Shown: positions 1-9,261, numbered from the stretch's first letter. The stretch is DNA of 30,554 bases from Bacteroidales bacterium Bact_23 (GCA_001603685.1 LUZO01000134.1:1-30554), one strand, 5' to 3'. Notes: generated by a model not told the origin, from the sequence alone. Numbers and translations: made by a program.

Positions 1-34
1 ACATTATGTTATTGATAATTAACAAATTAAAAAA

Positions 35-55
35 GAGGCCTTTTGAGACAGCCTC
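35..55. terminator. Possible short terminator-like hairpin
   Basis: A 5-bp stem (GAGGC at 35-39 with GCCTC at 51-55) is preceded by a run of six A. It therefore has a T run only when read on the minus strand. No minus-strand gene in the window would need it, so it may be a worn bidirectional terminator of a gene left of the window. Confidence 0.3.
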
Positions 56-61
56 ATTTGA

Positions 62-158
62 CCCGCCTGCGGCGGATTTGGAGATTTGACGCGCCTGATG
101 GTGCTCCGCCGCGGCGGATGAAAATTTGAAGTGCCTTGCGGCGCTCCGCCGCGGCGGA
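62..158. repeat. Cluster of GC palindromes, left copy
   Basis: Two exact copies of the 14-bp palindrome TCCGCCGCGGCGGA lie at 105-118 and 145-158, and a looser relative with a 3-nt centre lies at 62-76. Each exact copy is preceded by a second small inverted repeat of the GCGCC-N-GGCGC kind (near 91-104 and 131-144) and followed by GGAT. The first copy continues into GAAAATTTGA, which leads into the next unit, so the cluster is a tandem of two-hairpin units about 40 bp long. The same unit occurs in reverse orientation at 9319-9401. Confidence 0.85.
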
Positions 159-180
159 TACATCCCGCCTGTGGCTGGAT

Positions 181-309
181 ATTACCTCACCCCCCGCCCT
201 CTCCTGCCTTCGACTCGGGTTCGACTCGCCTTCGACTTCGCTCAGGCACCGGCTCACCCACCGGCTCAGGCACCGGCTCAGGCACCGTGAGGGAGTTGGG
301 TGAGGTGAT
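181..309. repeat. REP-like inverted element with internal 12-bp repeats
   Basis: The end arms ATTACCTCACCC (181-192) and GGGTGAGGTGAT (298-309) are inverted complements at 11 of 12 positions. Between them lie a pyrimidine-rich arm, two TTCGACTCG-like words, and a 12-bp tandem repeat GGCTCAGGCACC at 251-262 (one variant copy), 263-274 and 275-286, with a partial copy at 241-250. It resembles non-coding palindromic repeats common in bacterial chromosomes. The short reading frames across it look like products of the repeats, so no gene is called. Confidence 0.6.
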
Positions 310-480
310 CTGCACGGCGGGCAAACCCGCCCCGGCCAAGATGCCGGTACAAAGCCCCATCATCCATTAAACCACACTCCTGCTATATTTCAACAGATCC
401 TTCCTTCGTCGGGATGCCGGGCATTCCGGATGGAGAAAAGGTCGTATCGGGCGGCTGCAGCACCTGGCGGTGCATTTTTT

Positions 481-557
481 TCCATTATCCATTATCCATT
501 CATACCTCCTACTTCCTACCTCCTACCTCTTACTTCCTACCTCTTCCGCCGCGGCGG
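481..557. repeat. 7-bp-period array ending in the 14-bp palindrome
   Basis: Eleven consecutive heptads in perfect register can be read from 481: three TCCATT(A/C), then six of the type (C/T)TAC(C/T)TC with one ATACCTC variant, then the palindrome (545-558) occupying the last two heptads. No frame in the array resembles a protein. A reverse-oriented counterpart lies at 9164-9261. The rest of 310-480 shows nothing I recognise. Confidence 0.85.
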
Positions 558-612
558 ACTCTGACTTCCGTTTTGGAACACTTTTTGCGAACCCCTTACA
601 AAACAACACAAA

Positions 613-1440
613 ATGAAGAAGCACCTCCTGTTTATATTGTCCTTTCTTTTTTTGATTACCGGAATTTCGGGGAATCAGGCGCAACCGTACCGCGAGGTTG
701 AGAACAAAGCCTTTACCCATGGCGAAAAGCTCACTTTCAGGGTTTATTACCACTCTCTGCTTACCGGAAAGGTTACCGCCGGAGAGGCAAAACTTGAGGT
801 AAAGCAGAAGGCGGTGTCAAAGAATGGCCGCGATACCTATCACATCGTGGGTTCGGGCCAGTCGAAGGGGGCGTTTAACCTGTTTTTCAAAGTGGACGAC
901 CGCTTTGAATCCTTCGTTGACCGCCAGGCGATGATTCCCTGGTACTTTATCCGCCGTACCCGCGAAGGCGGCTATAAAAAGGATGATGAAGTGACTTTCA
1001 GGCAGAATAACGGACTGGCAATCAGCCGGAATGCGGTGAAGCGGATTCCCGAAAACACCCAGGATATCCTGTCGGTTTTCTACTATGCCCGCACGCTTGA
1101 CATCTCGGATGTGAAGCCGAACGAGTCCTTTCCGCTCTCCTTCTTCCTCGACGACTCACTCTATGTTTCCAAAATCGTTTATCTGGGCCGGGAAGTGGTA
1201 AAAACCGAAGTCGGCACTTTTAATTGTCTGAAATTCAAGCCTATGGTAATCAAGGGAGAAGTGTTCAGCGAGCCCTACCCCATGGAGCTGTGGATTACCG
1301 ATGATGAAAACCGGCTGCCGGTGATGGTGAAATCGGCGGTAATTGTCGGCTCGGTAAATATGGAACTGATCGAACACGAAGGCCTCAGAAACCCGCTGAC
1401 CTCGCTGGTAAAACCGAAGAAAAAGAAAACCGGAAACTAA
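613..1440 (+). CDS. Exported DUF3108 domain protein
   Basis: A 275-residue protein with a signal peptide at about residues 1-23 (two Lys, a long Leu/Phe/Ile stretch, then a small-residue end before NQAQPY). The rest is beta-rich and fits the DUF3108 family, recognised by an early GEKLTFRVYYHSLLTGKVTAG segment, a middle VDDRFESFVD segment and a late GEVFSEPYPMELWITDDENRLPV segment. The function of the family is not established; a periplasmic or outer-membrane location is inferred. The C terminus is rich in Lys (PKKKKTGN). The start is the first Met of the frame that gives a complete signal peptide; there is no Shine-Dalgarno sequence, as usual in this phylum. The next gene starts 108 bp downstream on the same strand, so co-transcription with the macroglobulin is plausible. 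Confidence 0.8.
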   Translation: MKKHLLFILSFLFLITGISGNQAQPYREVENKAFTHGEKLTFRVYYHSLLTGKVTAGEAKLEVKQKAVSKNGRDTYHIVGSGQSKGAFNLFFKVDDRFESFVDRQAMIPWYFIRRTREGGYKKDDEVTFRQNNGLAISRNAVKRIPENTQDILSVFYYARTLDISDVKPNESFPLSFFLDDSLYVSKIVYLGREVVKTEVGTFNCLKFKPMVIKGEVFSEPYPMELWITDDENRLPVMVKSAVIVGSVNMELIEHEGLRNPLTSLVKPKKKKTGN

Positions 1441-1548
1441 AAAACTGGCAACGATTTGTGGAATTTTATTCCCGATTGCATCATTATATTTACCTTTAAT
1501 CAGGTTTTCATTATTTTTACCTTAACCTCCCCCGAAAAACATTGACCT

Positions 1549-4500
1549 ATGAAGAAGTATATTTTTCTGACACTAATTCTATTGGCAGTAATGGCAGCAG
1601 CCGCATTCAGTATCCGCAGCCACTTCCATATTTCAACCCAAAAATCTGATGATATGACAACCATTGCCTCTGATCCTGAATTCTGGAAGAAGGTTGATTC
1701 GCTGATGAATCAGGGATTGCCGAAGTCGGCGCTTGAACTTGTAAACTCCCGCCTGGCTGAGGCAGAGAAGCAGGGCGATATGCCGGAATACCTCAAGGCT
1801 TCGATTTATCAGCTGAGGCTGCGCAGCGATTTTGAGGAGAATTTCATTGAGAACTACATTTCCGAAACGGAGAAGCTCCTTCCATCGAAGCCTGAACCGG
1901 CCCGCCAGGTGCTACACTCCATGGTTGCCGAGCTTTACTGGCAGTACTACCGCCTAAACCGCTACCGCATCCTTGACCAGACCGTTGTGCAGGGCAACGC
2001 TTCCGCCGATATGGCAACCTGGGATGCCGCAAAGTTTGCAGGCAAGGTTTCGGAACACTACCATGCTTCGCTGAAAAACAGCGTTTTGCTGCAATCGGTT
2101 GACCTGAAACTGTACGATCCCATTCTGGAGAAAGCCGAAGGCTCGAAGCAGTTCAGGCCAACGCTTTTCGATTTCCTGGCCCACCGCGCCATGGATTTCT
2201 TCATGAACGATGAAGCTTCTCTCACCAAGCCAATACAGCCCTTTGTAATGCGCGACGCCGGCCTGCTTGCGCCGCCGGAAGTCTTTACGGAGCTTGCCAT
2301 CGAAACCGGAGATACCGCTTCGTTCCATTTTCAGGCGATAAAAATCGCACAGCAGATTGAAAAGTTCCACCAGAACGACAAAAACCCCGTTCCGCTGATG
2401 GACGCCACCCTGAAGCGGCTGGAGTTTGTAAAAAACAGCGGCAATGTTCCGGAAGCCAATGAGGTCTATCTGCAAACCCTGCTGAATCTGGAAAAGAAAT
2501 ACAGCGGAGAAGCGGCTTCGGCCGATGTAATCGGAAAGATTGCCCGGTACTGGTACGAACTCAGCGGACCAAATGCCGGTAGGGAACAAACCGCCGACAA
2601 CTATGTGATTGCCCGCGAGTGGTGCCAAAAGACCATCGATGCGTTTCCGGAAAGCGATGCCGCACAAAGCTGCCGAATACTGATCCGCAACATCGAAGAG
2701 CCGTCGCTTGAGCTAACCCTCAGTCATAAAACGGTACCGGGAAAGGAATTTCCCTTTCTGCTCGGTTTCAGAAACAGTAAGCAGGTCTGGTTCAGGCTGG
2801 TAAAGACCGATTATGAAAAAGCCTCCTCCACGGGACGCAATTTTTACGATGACCGCAATCTGGACAGGTATCTGTCGATGAAGCCTGAAAAAGAGTGGAA
2901 CATCACGCTGCCCGACATCCGGGATTACAAGGAGCACAGCCTTGAGGTAATACATCCCGCCCTCGAACCGGGCTACTACCTGATCATCGCCTCAAACAGC
3001 CCCGACTTCTCGCGCAAATCGGGCGTAATTGTGCTGCGCGATTTCTGGGCAACCAATATCAGCTACATCAGCCGCAGAAACAGCGATGCCTCCGGCCTCT
3101 TCTATGTGCTGGACCGCGAAACCGGCGCTCCGCTCAGGGATGTTGAAGTACAAACCTTTACCCGCGAATACGATTACAGGGCAAGGGAGGAGGTTCGCAG
3201 AAACGGCGGCACCTACCGCAGCGGGGCCGACGGCTCGTTTGTGGTGACGGTACCCGAGAAAGCCGGCTATTCGGGTATGGGGTTTGAGTTCACCCTGAAA
3301 AACGACCGCCTGATTGCCGAAAACTACTTCTCGCGCTACTACGACAGCCGCCAGCCGAAAGCCGAAAAGCTGCAAACCTTCCTCTTCACCGACCGCTCAC
3401 TCTACCGCCCCGGGCAGACCGTCTTTTTCAAGGGGATTGTCATCTCGGGCAACGGCGAAACCAACCGCATAGTTGCAGGCAACACATCGGAAATTACGCT
3501 TTACGATGTAAACGGGCAGAAAGTTTCGTCGGTTGAGGTGGTTTCGAACAAATACGGCTCGTTCAGCGGTTCGTTCCTGCTTCCGTTATCGGGGCCGGGC
3601 GGGCAGTTCAGGCTATCGGCCACCAACGGGAATGCCTATTTCAGCGTTGAGGAGTACAAGCGGCCGAAGTTTGCGGTGGAGTTTCTGCCGGTTGAAGGCA
3701 GCTACCGCCTCAACGAAACGGTACAGGTAAGCGGAAAGGCCGAAAGCTACAGCGGCGTTCCGGTAAGCGATGCGGCGGTCAGCTACCGCGTTGTCCGCAA
3801 GCTGTCGTGGCCCTGGTTAAGATTTGGATGGGGCTGGTGGCCAATTATGCGCCCCGACAGCGAAATCGCCAACGGCGAACTCATCACGGGCGCCGACGGT
3901 TCATTCAGCATCAGCTTCACCGCCGTCCCCGACCACACGGTGCCGCTGAACCGCTTCCCCATGTTCAGCTATTATGTGTATGCCGATGTTACCGATATCA
4001 ACGGCGAAACCAGGTCGGCGGTGGTACCGGTAATGGTGAGCAACCGCGCGCTGCTGCTCGGTTTATCGGTTCCCATGGCCATCAACAGGGAAGATGCCGG
4101 AGAATATGAACTGAGCGCCACCAATCTGAATGGCAGCAAAACGCCGGCTGAGGTAACCGTAGAGGTGTTCAGCCTGAAGGAAGCCGCGCGCTACACCCGC
4201 ACCCGCCTGTGGGAACAGCCCGATACCGCCATCTATTCGCGCGAGGAGTTCATCAGGCGGCTTCCGGCCGATATCTACCTGAATGACGGCAACGAAAGCG
4301 CCGAAAAGATCAGATCAGTATTCCGGAAAACGGTGAATACGCAGAGCGACAGCCTGATCCGCTTCACCGGAATCGGGAAGTGGGAGCCGGGCAATTACCT
4401 GGTTTCACTCACCGCCACCGATGCCTTTGGCGAAAAGGTGGTGGTTGAAAAGCGGGTGGAGCTCTTCTCGCCGGATGCAAAAAAAATTCCAACAAAAGAG

Positions 4501-7500
4501 ATGCTGTGGGCCGAGTTGCTGACTCCGGTGGTAAAGGGCGGCGAAACCGTCCGTTTGCTGGCCGGTACTGCCGTGAAGAACGCCGAAATCCATTATGAAG
4601 TGATGATGCAGGAGAAAGCGGTTCATCACGAAGTGCTGAAGCTGTCGAACAGCCAGAAGATCCTGACCTATCAGGTGCCGCATGATTATACCGGAGAGGT
4701 GAAATTCGCACTGACGCTGGTTTACGGCAACCGCAGCGATGTTTATTACACCTCGGTATATATTCCGGATACGAAACACCAGCTCGATTTTGCCTTTGAA
4801 ACCTTCCGCAGCCCGCTTCTGCCGGGTGGTACGGAAAAGTGGAAGCTGAAAATTACCGGCCCCGGAAACCAGCCGCTTGATGCCGAGTTGCTGGCCGCCA
4901 TGTACGATGCCTCGCTGGATGCCATCCGCCCGCACAACTGGTACTTTAACCTGTCGGAGCGCTATTTCAGCAATCCCAACTGGGAAATCAGCCAGGCTTT
5001 TTCCGCCGTTACCGGCTATATGCTCTCGCTGCTCTATCCGGAGCCGCTCTCATCCCCGGTACGGGGCTATGATGCACTGAACTGGTTCGGATATCAGATG
5101 TACAATCGCTACTTCAGCCGGCGTTCCGCCATGGGTGGCGTACTTAACTACGAGATGAAAGCTTTTGCCCCGGACGCAATGGCCAGCCCAGAGGACACAG
5201 GCGGGAAAATGGCGGATGATATGGCACAGCCCGAAGAAGGGGCCGCTGCGGAAGATCAGCAGAAAGCTACTGAAGAGGAGGTACAGGTTCGCCGCAACCT
5301 GAACGAAACCGCCTTCTTCTACCCCCACCTCACCACCATTGCCGACGGAGAGGTATGGGTTGAATTTACCGTCCCCGAGGCACTGACCCGCTGGAACTTC
5401 ATGGGCTTTGCACATACGGAATCGCTGCGCTTCAACCAGTTCTCGAAACCTGTGGTTACCCGCAAGGAACTGATGGTTACCCCCAATCTGCCGCGATTCT
5501 TCCGCGATGGCGACAAAATCACCGTCCGGACAAAAATCAGCAACCTGACCGGCGGCCCGATGCAGGGAACCGCCAGGCTGGAGCTGCTCGACGCCATTAC
5601 CATACAGCCGGTCGATGCGCAGTTTGCCAATAAAAACGCTTCAAAACCCTTTGAGCTGGAAGCTTCCGGAAATACCTTCGCCGAATGGCAGATTTCCATT
5701 CCGGCAGGCATTGAAGCTGTAATGGTGCGCATTACCGCCGTTGCCGGCAACCACAGCGACGGCGAAGAGGTGATGCTTCCGGTGCTTACCAACCGCATGC
5801 TGGTTACCGAAACCATGCCGCTGCCCGTAAACGGGCATGAAACCAAATCGTTTTCATTCGATAAACTGATCAGCGGTGCCGGTGGCAGTACTACCCTGCG
5901 CAACCACCGCCTTACCCTCGAATTTACCTCAAATCCGGCGTGGTATGCGGTGCAGGCGCTTCCCTACCTGGCCGAAAGGAGCAGCGAAAACTCCGATCAG
6001 GTGTTTAATAGACTGTATGCCAATGTGCTGGCATCATACATCGCCAACAGCAGCCCGAAAATCCGCGGGGTGTTCGAATCGTGGCGGAACCTGACACCGG
6101 ATGCCCTGCTTTCGAATCTCGAAAAAAATCAGGAACTGAAAAACCTGCTGCTCGAAGAGACCCCCTGGCTGATGGATGGCAAAAACGAATCGGAGCAAAA
6201 GCAGCGCATCGCCCTGATGTTCGACCTTAACCGCATGGCTTCGGAAAAGCAGGCAGGCAGCCGCAGGCTTAGCCAGCTGCAGTCGGTAAACGGCGGATGG
6301 CCATGGTTTGAAGGGATGCCCGAGAGCCGATACATAACGCAGACAATCGTTACCGGATTCGGCAGGCTGCACCATCTTAAGGTGATTGACCTCCGCAATG
6401 AAGCCGATTCCCGTCAGATGATCACCAAAGCCGCTGCCTACCTGAGTATGAGGATGGTGGAGGATTATGAGAAAGTTATGAGGGATTTCCCGAAGACCTA
6501 CGACAAGATACAGCCCGGGCAGATAAACATCCAGTATCTGTATGCCATGAGCTATCTGCATAATGTGGTGAAGCCGGATGCAAAGGCAGACAGGGCGGTT
6601 TCCTATTTCGGAAACCAGGCTCGCAAGTTCTGGACCTCGCAAAGCCTGCATACCCAGGCGATGATTGCCCTTTGGTCGGCCAGGAACGGGGATGCCAAAA
6701 CCGCCGGCAAAATCATCAGCTCACTGAAGGAGCGCGCCATCCGCGATCCCGAAATGGGCATGTACTGGCGCGACAACACCGGCGGCTTCTACTGGTATCA
6801 GGCACCGGTTGAAACCCAGGCGCTGCTGATTGAACTGTTCGAAGAGTTTTCTAATGACCCCCGGTCGGTTGACGAAATGAAAACCTGGCTGCTGAAGCAG
6901 AAGCAAACCCAGAACTGGCCGACGACCCGCGCTACCGCCGATGCCGTTTATGCGCTGCTGCTCCGCGGTACCGACTGGCTGCAGACCGGGCCGGGAGTTA
7001 CCGTAACGCTGGATGGAAAAGTGGTGGAAACCACCACCGCCGACAACAAACCCGAAGCGGGAACCGGCTACTTCAAAACCTTCTGGACAGGCGGAGACAT
7101 CAAACCGGGTATGGGCAGGATATCGGTGAGCAAGTCCACCGAAGGGCCCGCCTGGGGCGCCATATACTGGCAGTACTTCGAAAATCTTGACAAGGTAACG
7201 GCTCACGACAGCCCGCTGAAGGTCAGCACAAAGCTGTATATCAAAACCAATACCGATGCCGGCCCCGTACTCAGGGAGATTACCGGCGACAATGTGGTGC
7301 AGGTGGGGCAGCGCGTAGTTGCCCGCGTTGAACTGCGCACCGACCGCGACCTGGAGTATGTACACCTGAAAGGGATGCGCGCGGCGGGGTTTGAGCCCGA
7401 AAATACGCTATCGGGCTACAATTGGAACGGTGGCCTGGGATACTATGAAAATACCCGCGATGCGGCTTCAAACTTCTTCTTCTACCGCCTGCCGAAAGGC

Positions 7501-7632
7501 ACCTGGGTGTTTGAATATTCGATGGTGGCAGCACAAAAGGGTAACTTCTCGAATGGGGTGACTTCGGTTCAATGTATGTATGCTCCGGAGTTTGCCGCCC
7601 ATTCCGAAGGAATCAGGGTTGAGATCAGATGA
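1549..7632 (+). CDS. Alpha-2-macroglobulin family protein (thioester Cys absent)
   Basis: A 2027-residue exported protein with an N-terminal hydrophobic segment (about 4-20) and no lipobox. Residues 40-400 look helical. A beta domain around 501-590 (VLDRETGAPLRDVEVQTF) is followed by an MG2-type domain with LYRPGQTVFFKG (Tyr619). A low-complexity linker rich in Glu, Ala and Met (about 1200-1250) could serve as a bait region. The A2M domain begins near 1252 (NETAFFYPHLTT, then WVEFTVPEALTRWNF). The helical thioester-type domain covers about 1465-1760. Where thioester macroglobulins have Cys-x-Glu-Gln, this one has Asn1481-Ser-Asp-Gln1484, so the covalent trap cannot form. Bacterial members are thought to trap proteases in the periplasm; that role is inferred here. 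It is probably in an operon with the DUF3108 gene upstream. Confidence 0.93.
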   Translation: MKKYIFLTLILLAVMAAAAFSIRSHFHISTQKSDDMTTIASDPEFWKKVDSLMNQGLPKSALELVNSRLAEAEKQGDMPEYLKASIYQLRLRSDFEENFIENYISETEKLLPSKPEPARQVLHSMVAELYWQYYRLNRYRILDQTVVQGNASADMATWDAAKFAGKVSEHYHASLKNSVLLQSVDLKLYDPILEKAEGSKQFRPTLFDFLAHRAMDFFMNDEASLTKPIQPFVMRDAGLLAPPEVFTELAIETGDTASFHFQAIKIAQQIEKFHQNDKNPVPLMDATLKRLEFVKNSGNVPEANEVYLQTLLNLEKKYSGEAASADVIGKIARYWYELSGPNAGREQTADNYVIAREWCQKTIDAFPESDAAQSCRILIRNIEEPSLELTLSHKTVPGKEFPFLLGFRNSKQVWFRLVKTDYEKASSTGRNFYDDRNLDRYLSMKPEKEWNITLPDIRDYKEHSLEVIHPALEPGYYLIIASNSPDFSRKSGVIVLRDFWATNISYISRRNSDASGLFYVLDRETGAPLRDVEVQTFTREYDYRAREEVRRNGGTYRSGADGSFVVTVPEKAGYSGMGFEFTLKNDRLIAENYFSRYYDSRQPKAEKLQTFLFTDRSLYRPGQTVFFKGIVISGNGETNRIVAGNTSEITLYDVNGQKVSSVEVVSNKYGSFSGSFLLPLSGPGGQFRLSATNGNAYFSVEEYKRPKFAVEFLPVEGSYRLNETVQVSGKAESYSGVPVSDAAVSYRVVRKLSWPWLRFGWGWWPIMRPDSEIANGELITGADGSFSISFTAVPDHTVPLNRFPMFSYYVYADVTDINGETRSAVVPVMVSNRALLLGLSVPMAINREDAGEYELSATNLNGSKTPAEVTVEVFSLKEAARYTRTRLWEQPDTAIYSREEFIRRLPADIYLNDGNESAEKIRSVFRKTVNTQSDSLIRFTGIGKWEPGNYLVSLTATDAFGEKVVVEKRVELFSPDAKKIPTKEMLWAELLTPVVKGGETVRLLAGTAVKNAEIHYEVMMQEKAVHHEVLKLSNSQKILTYQVPHDYTGEVKFALTLVYGNRSDVYYTSVYIPDTKHQLDFAFETFRSPLLPGGTEKWKLKITGPGNQPLDAELLAAMYDASLDAIRPHNWYFNLSERYFSNPNWEISQAFSAVTGYMLSLLYPEPLSSPVRGYDALNWFGYQMYNRYFSRRSAMGGVLNYEMKAFAPDAMASPEDTGGKMADDMAQPEEGAAAEDQQKATEEEVQVRRNLNETAFFYPHLTTIADGEVWVEFTVPEALTRWNFMGFAHTESLRFNQFSKPVVTRKELMVTPNLPRFFRDGDKITVRTKISNLTGGPMQGTARLELLDAITIQPVDAQFANKNASKPFELEASGNTFAEWQISIPAGIEAVMVRITAVAGNHSDGEEVMLPVLTNRMLVTETMPLPVNGHETKSFSFDKLISGAGGSTTLRNHRLTLEFTSNPAWYAVQALPYLAERSSENSDQVFNRLYANVLASYIANSSPKIRGVFESWRNLTPDALLSNLEKNQELKNLLLEETPWLMDGKNESEQKQRIALMFDLNRMASEKQAGSRRLSQLQSVNGGWPWFEGMPESRYITQTIVTGFGRLHHLKVIDLRNEADSRQMITKAAAYLSMRMVEDYEKVMRDFPKTYDKIQPGQINIQYLYAMSYLHNVVKPDAKADRAVSYFGNQARKFWTSQSLHTQAMIALWSARNGDAKTAGKIISSLKERAIRDPEMGMYWRDNTGGFYWYQAPVETQALLIELFEEFSNDPRSVDEMKTWLLKQKQTQNWPTTRATADAVYALLLRGTDWLQTGPGVTVTLDGKVVETTTADNKPEAGTGYFKTFWTGGDIKPGMGRISVSKSTEGPAWGAIYWQYFENLDKVTAHDSPLKVSTKLYIKTNTDAGPVLREITGDNVVQVGQRVVARVELRTDRDLEYVHLKGMRAAGFEPENTLSGYNWNGGLGYYENTRDAASNFFFYRLPKGTWVFEYSMVAAQKGNFSNGVTSVQCMYAPEFAAHSEGIRVEIR

Positions 7633-7658
7633 TGCCGCGGGGCACTGCCATGCTCTTA

Positions 7659-8222
7659 TCAGACCGGCTTAGCCAGCAGCGTCCATCTGAAACCAATGGG
7701 GCTCCATTTATCGTGAGTGGTAGCCCCGCATACTGAGCCGTCGCGTTCGGCATTCTCTATCCTGAACAGCATGGGTTGCTGTGCAGGGTTCTCGAGGTTG
7801 AACTGCGACTGCTCAATCTGCTGCCATTGTACGCCATCGTGCCGCCAAACGGTATGAGTGCCGTCGATGTAGCACGAAAGGCTTACCTGAAGATATGCCT
7901 TACCGTCCACATCAACCCACTTTCCCGTTAGGGAGGTGATGGTAATTGTGCCTTCTTCCTTTATCCTGATTCTGTCTTCCTCAATCATCTTATCGGCTTC
8001 AGCCGTGTACTGGGCGGGCTGAGGTGCAACAAAAGCAACCGTACCCGCCTGATTGACCTCAAGGCCAATCAGTACAGGATGATTAATTGTCGGAAAACAA
8101 CGGGAATATTCCAGGGTAAGGGAGCCTTTGTAATCTCTGCCGGGAGTTATGTCATCCTCTTTCTTATCGCAGGCCACCAATAAGGAAAGAAATAATGACA
8201 CCAGCAAAACACGCGCTGCCAT
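7659..8222 (-). CDS. Small lipoprotein of unknown function
   Basis: A 187-residue protein whose signal peptide ends in a lipobox (LLVAC, Cys18), followed by a charged KKEDD stretch, so it should be lipidated and membrane anchored. The mature part has beta-strand character and several Cys and Trp residues; I recognise no family. It converges on the macroglobulin gene with only 26 bp between the stop codons. A good Bacteroidota-type promoter sits at 8251-8281. The exported protein at 8316-9029 lies upstream on the same strand, but this promoter suggests the gene can be transcribed on its own. Confidence 0.75.
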   Translation of the reverse strand: MAARVLLVSLFLSLLVACDKKEDDITPGRDYKGSLTLEYSRCFPTINHPVLIGLEVNQAGTVAFVAPQPAQYTAEADKMIEEDRIRIKEEGTITITSLTGKWVDVDGKAYLQVSLSCYIDGTHTVWRHDGVQWQQIEQSQFNLENPAQQPMLFRIENAERDGSVCGATTHDKWSPIGFRWTLLAKPV

Positions 8223-8250
8223 GATGCCATATTTTTAAAAGGTTATTGTG

Positions 8251-8281
8251 GCAAGATACGAAGAATTCCCCGAAAAATCAA
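8251..8281 (-). promoter_or_regulatory. Bacteroidota-type promoter of the lipoprotein gene
   Basis: Read on the minus strand, TTG (8281-8279) is followed after 20 nt by TATCTTGC (8258-8251), close to the TTTG / TAnnTTTG pattern of this phylum. The box ends 28 nt before the start codon. Confidence 0.5.
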
Positions 8282-8315
8282 GTATTTCCGAAAAAATAAT
8301 ATCTAATTTTTCTGA

Positions 8316-9029
8316 TTATTCCATAAACGGAATTGCGGAGGGCTCGTTTATCTCGATAAGGGTAATGTAACCGCGGCTTTCAATCTCCTTGAAGCAGTTG
8401 ATCCACTCCTTCCACGGATCGTTTACAGCGCTTTTTCCGGAACCGAGGCTGCCGCCGCCCTTTCCCGAAACGGCGTACATCTCACCGCTGAATGCATCGT
8501 TGTGCGAACGGTAACTCTGCAGCAGGGCGGTCATTTCATCGCCTTCACCCTCGTAAAAGGTGGATAATTGTCGGTAAATCCTGCAGCTGATGTGGCGGTA
8601 ACAATTTACAACCTGATTATAGTCTTCCTGGGTATAGCCGTGGCCCACACAGGCTTTCAGTCCCTCGAAAGGCAACTCTAGCGCTTCCGGGGTATTTCTG
8701 GCCATATAGTCGAGCGCCGCATCGGTATCGATGGTCAAAATCTGAATCCAGTCCTTCGATTCGGAATAGGGGTCGTCCTTGCCCATGGTGTAGCACAGGC
8801 GGTACCCCGAATAATAGCCCTCCTTAACGGGAATAATTTTGTCAGGCATATTTTCATTGGCAAAGTACTCCATCAGGGTGCGCGCATCGGTATTGGATAA
8901 ATAGAGGTTTCCCAGTCCGGATTGGTTGTAGCTGACGGCATCGGGATAAGGTACCAGCTCAATTCTCTGTGCGTTCGTGTGATAACCGCCGCAGATCAGC
9001 ATAACCATTAATACAAATATCTTCTTCAT
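8316..9029 (-). CDS. Exported protein of unknown function
   Basis: A 237-residue protein with a clear signal peptide (about residues 1-20: MKK, then VLMVMLICGG, ending NAQ). The mature part is alpha/beta and mixed in composition, with a Gly/Ser-rich turn near residues 187-200 (GKGGGSLGSGKSAV). I do not recognise the family. The Gly-rich stretch is not a convincing nucleotide-binding loop, because the protein should be exported and the surrounding pattern does not fit. The start is the Met that begins the signal peptide. Confidence 0.7.
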   Translation of the reverse strand: MKKIFVLMVMLICGGYHTNAQRIELVPYPDAVSYNQSGLGNLYLSNTDARTLMEYFANENMPDKIIPVKEGYYSGYRLCYTMGKDDPYSESKDWIQILTIDTDAALDYMARNTPEALELPFEGLKACVGHGYTQEDYNQVVNCYRHISCRIYRQLSTFYEGEGDEMTALLQSYRSHNDAFSGEMYAVSGKGGGSLGSGKSAVNDPWKEWINCFKEIESRGYITLIEINEPSAIPFME

Positions 9030-9163
9030 ATTGAAATAATTACGATTTTTTTATAGCTTACCTGTCCATGAAACGGGGCATTGTGGCTAATCCATTCAGT
9101 TATTGGTTTATCCGGTTTTGTGGAAAAAGTAATCCGTTGAAGGGGAGGTTTTTTTTGTTTCCT

Positions 9164-9261
9164 GAAGTCAGAAGTCGGAGGTCGGAAGTCTGAGGTCAGA
9201 AGTAAGAAGTAAGAGGTAAGAGGTATGAATGGATTAATGAATAATGAACAATGAGAGTTCA
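9164..9261. repeat. 7-bp-period array, right copy, inverted relative to 481-557
   Basis: Fourteen heptads in register: GAAGTCA, GAAGTCG, GAGGTCG, GAAGTCT, GAGGTCA, GAAGTAA twice, GAGGTAA, GAGGTAT, then GAATGGA, TTAATGA, ATAATGA, ACAATGA, GAGTTCA. The order of words is the mirror image of the array at 481-557, including the CCATTA-like heptads at the outer end. Confidence 0.85.

Noticed and set aside
131..370. Short plus-strand reading frame across the left repeat region
   Set aside because: It consists of the palindrome, the REP-like element and the 12-bp repeats, with Pro/Gly/Ser-rich low-complexity translation and no family likeness.
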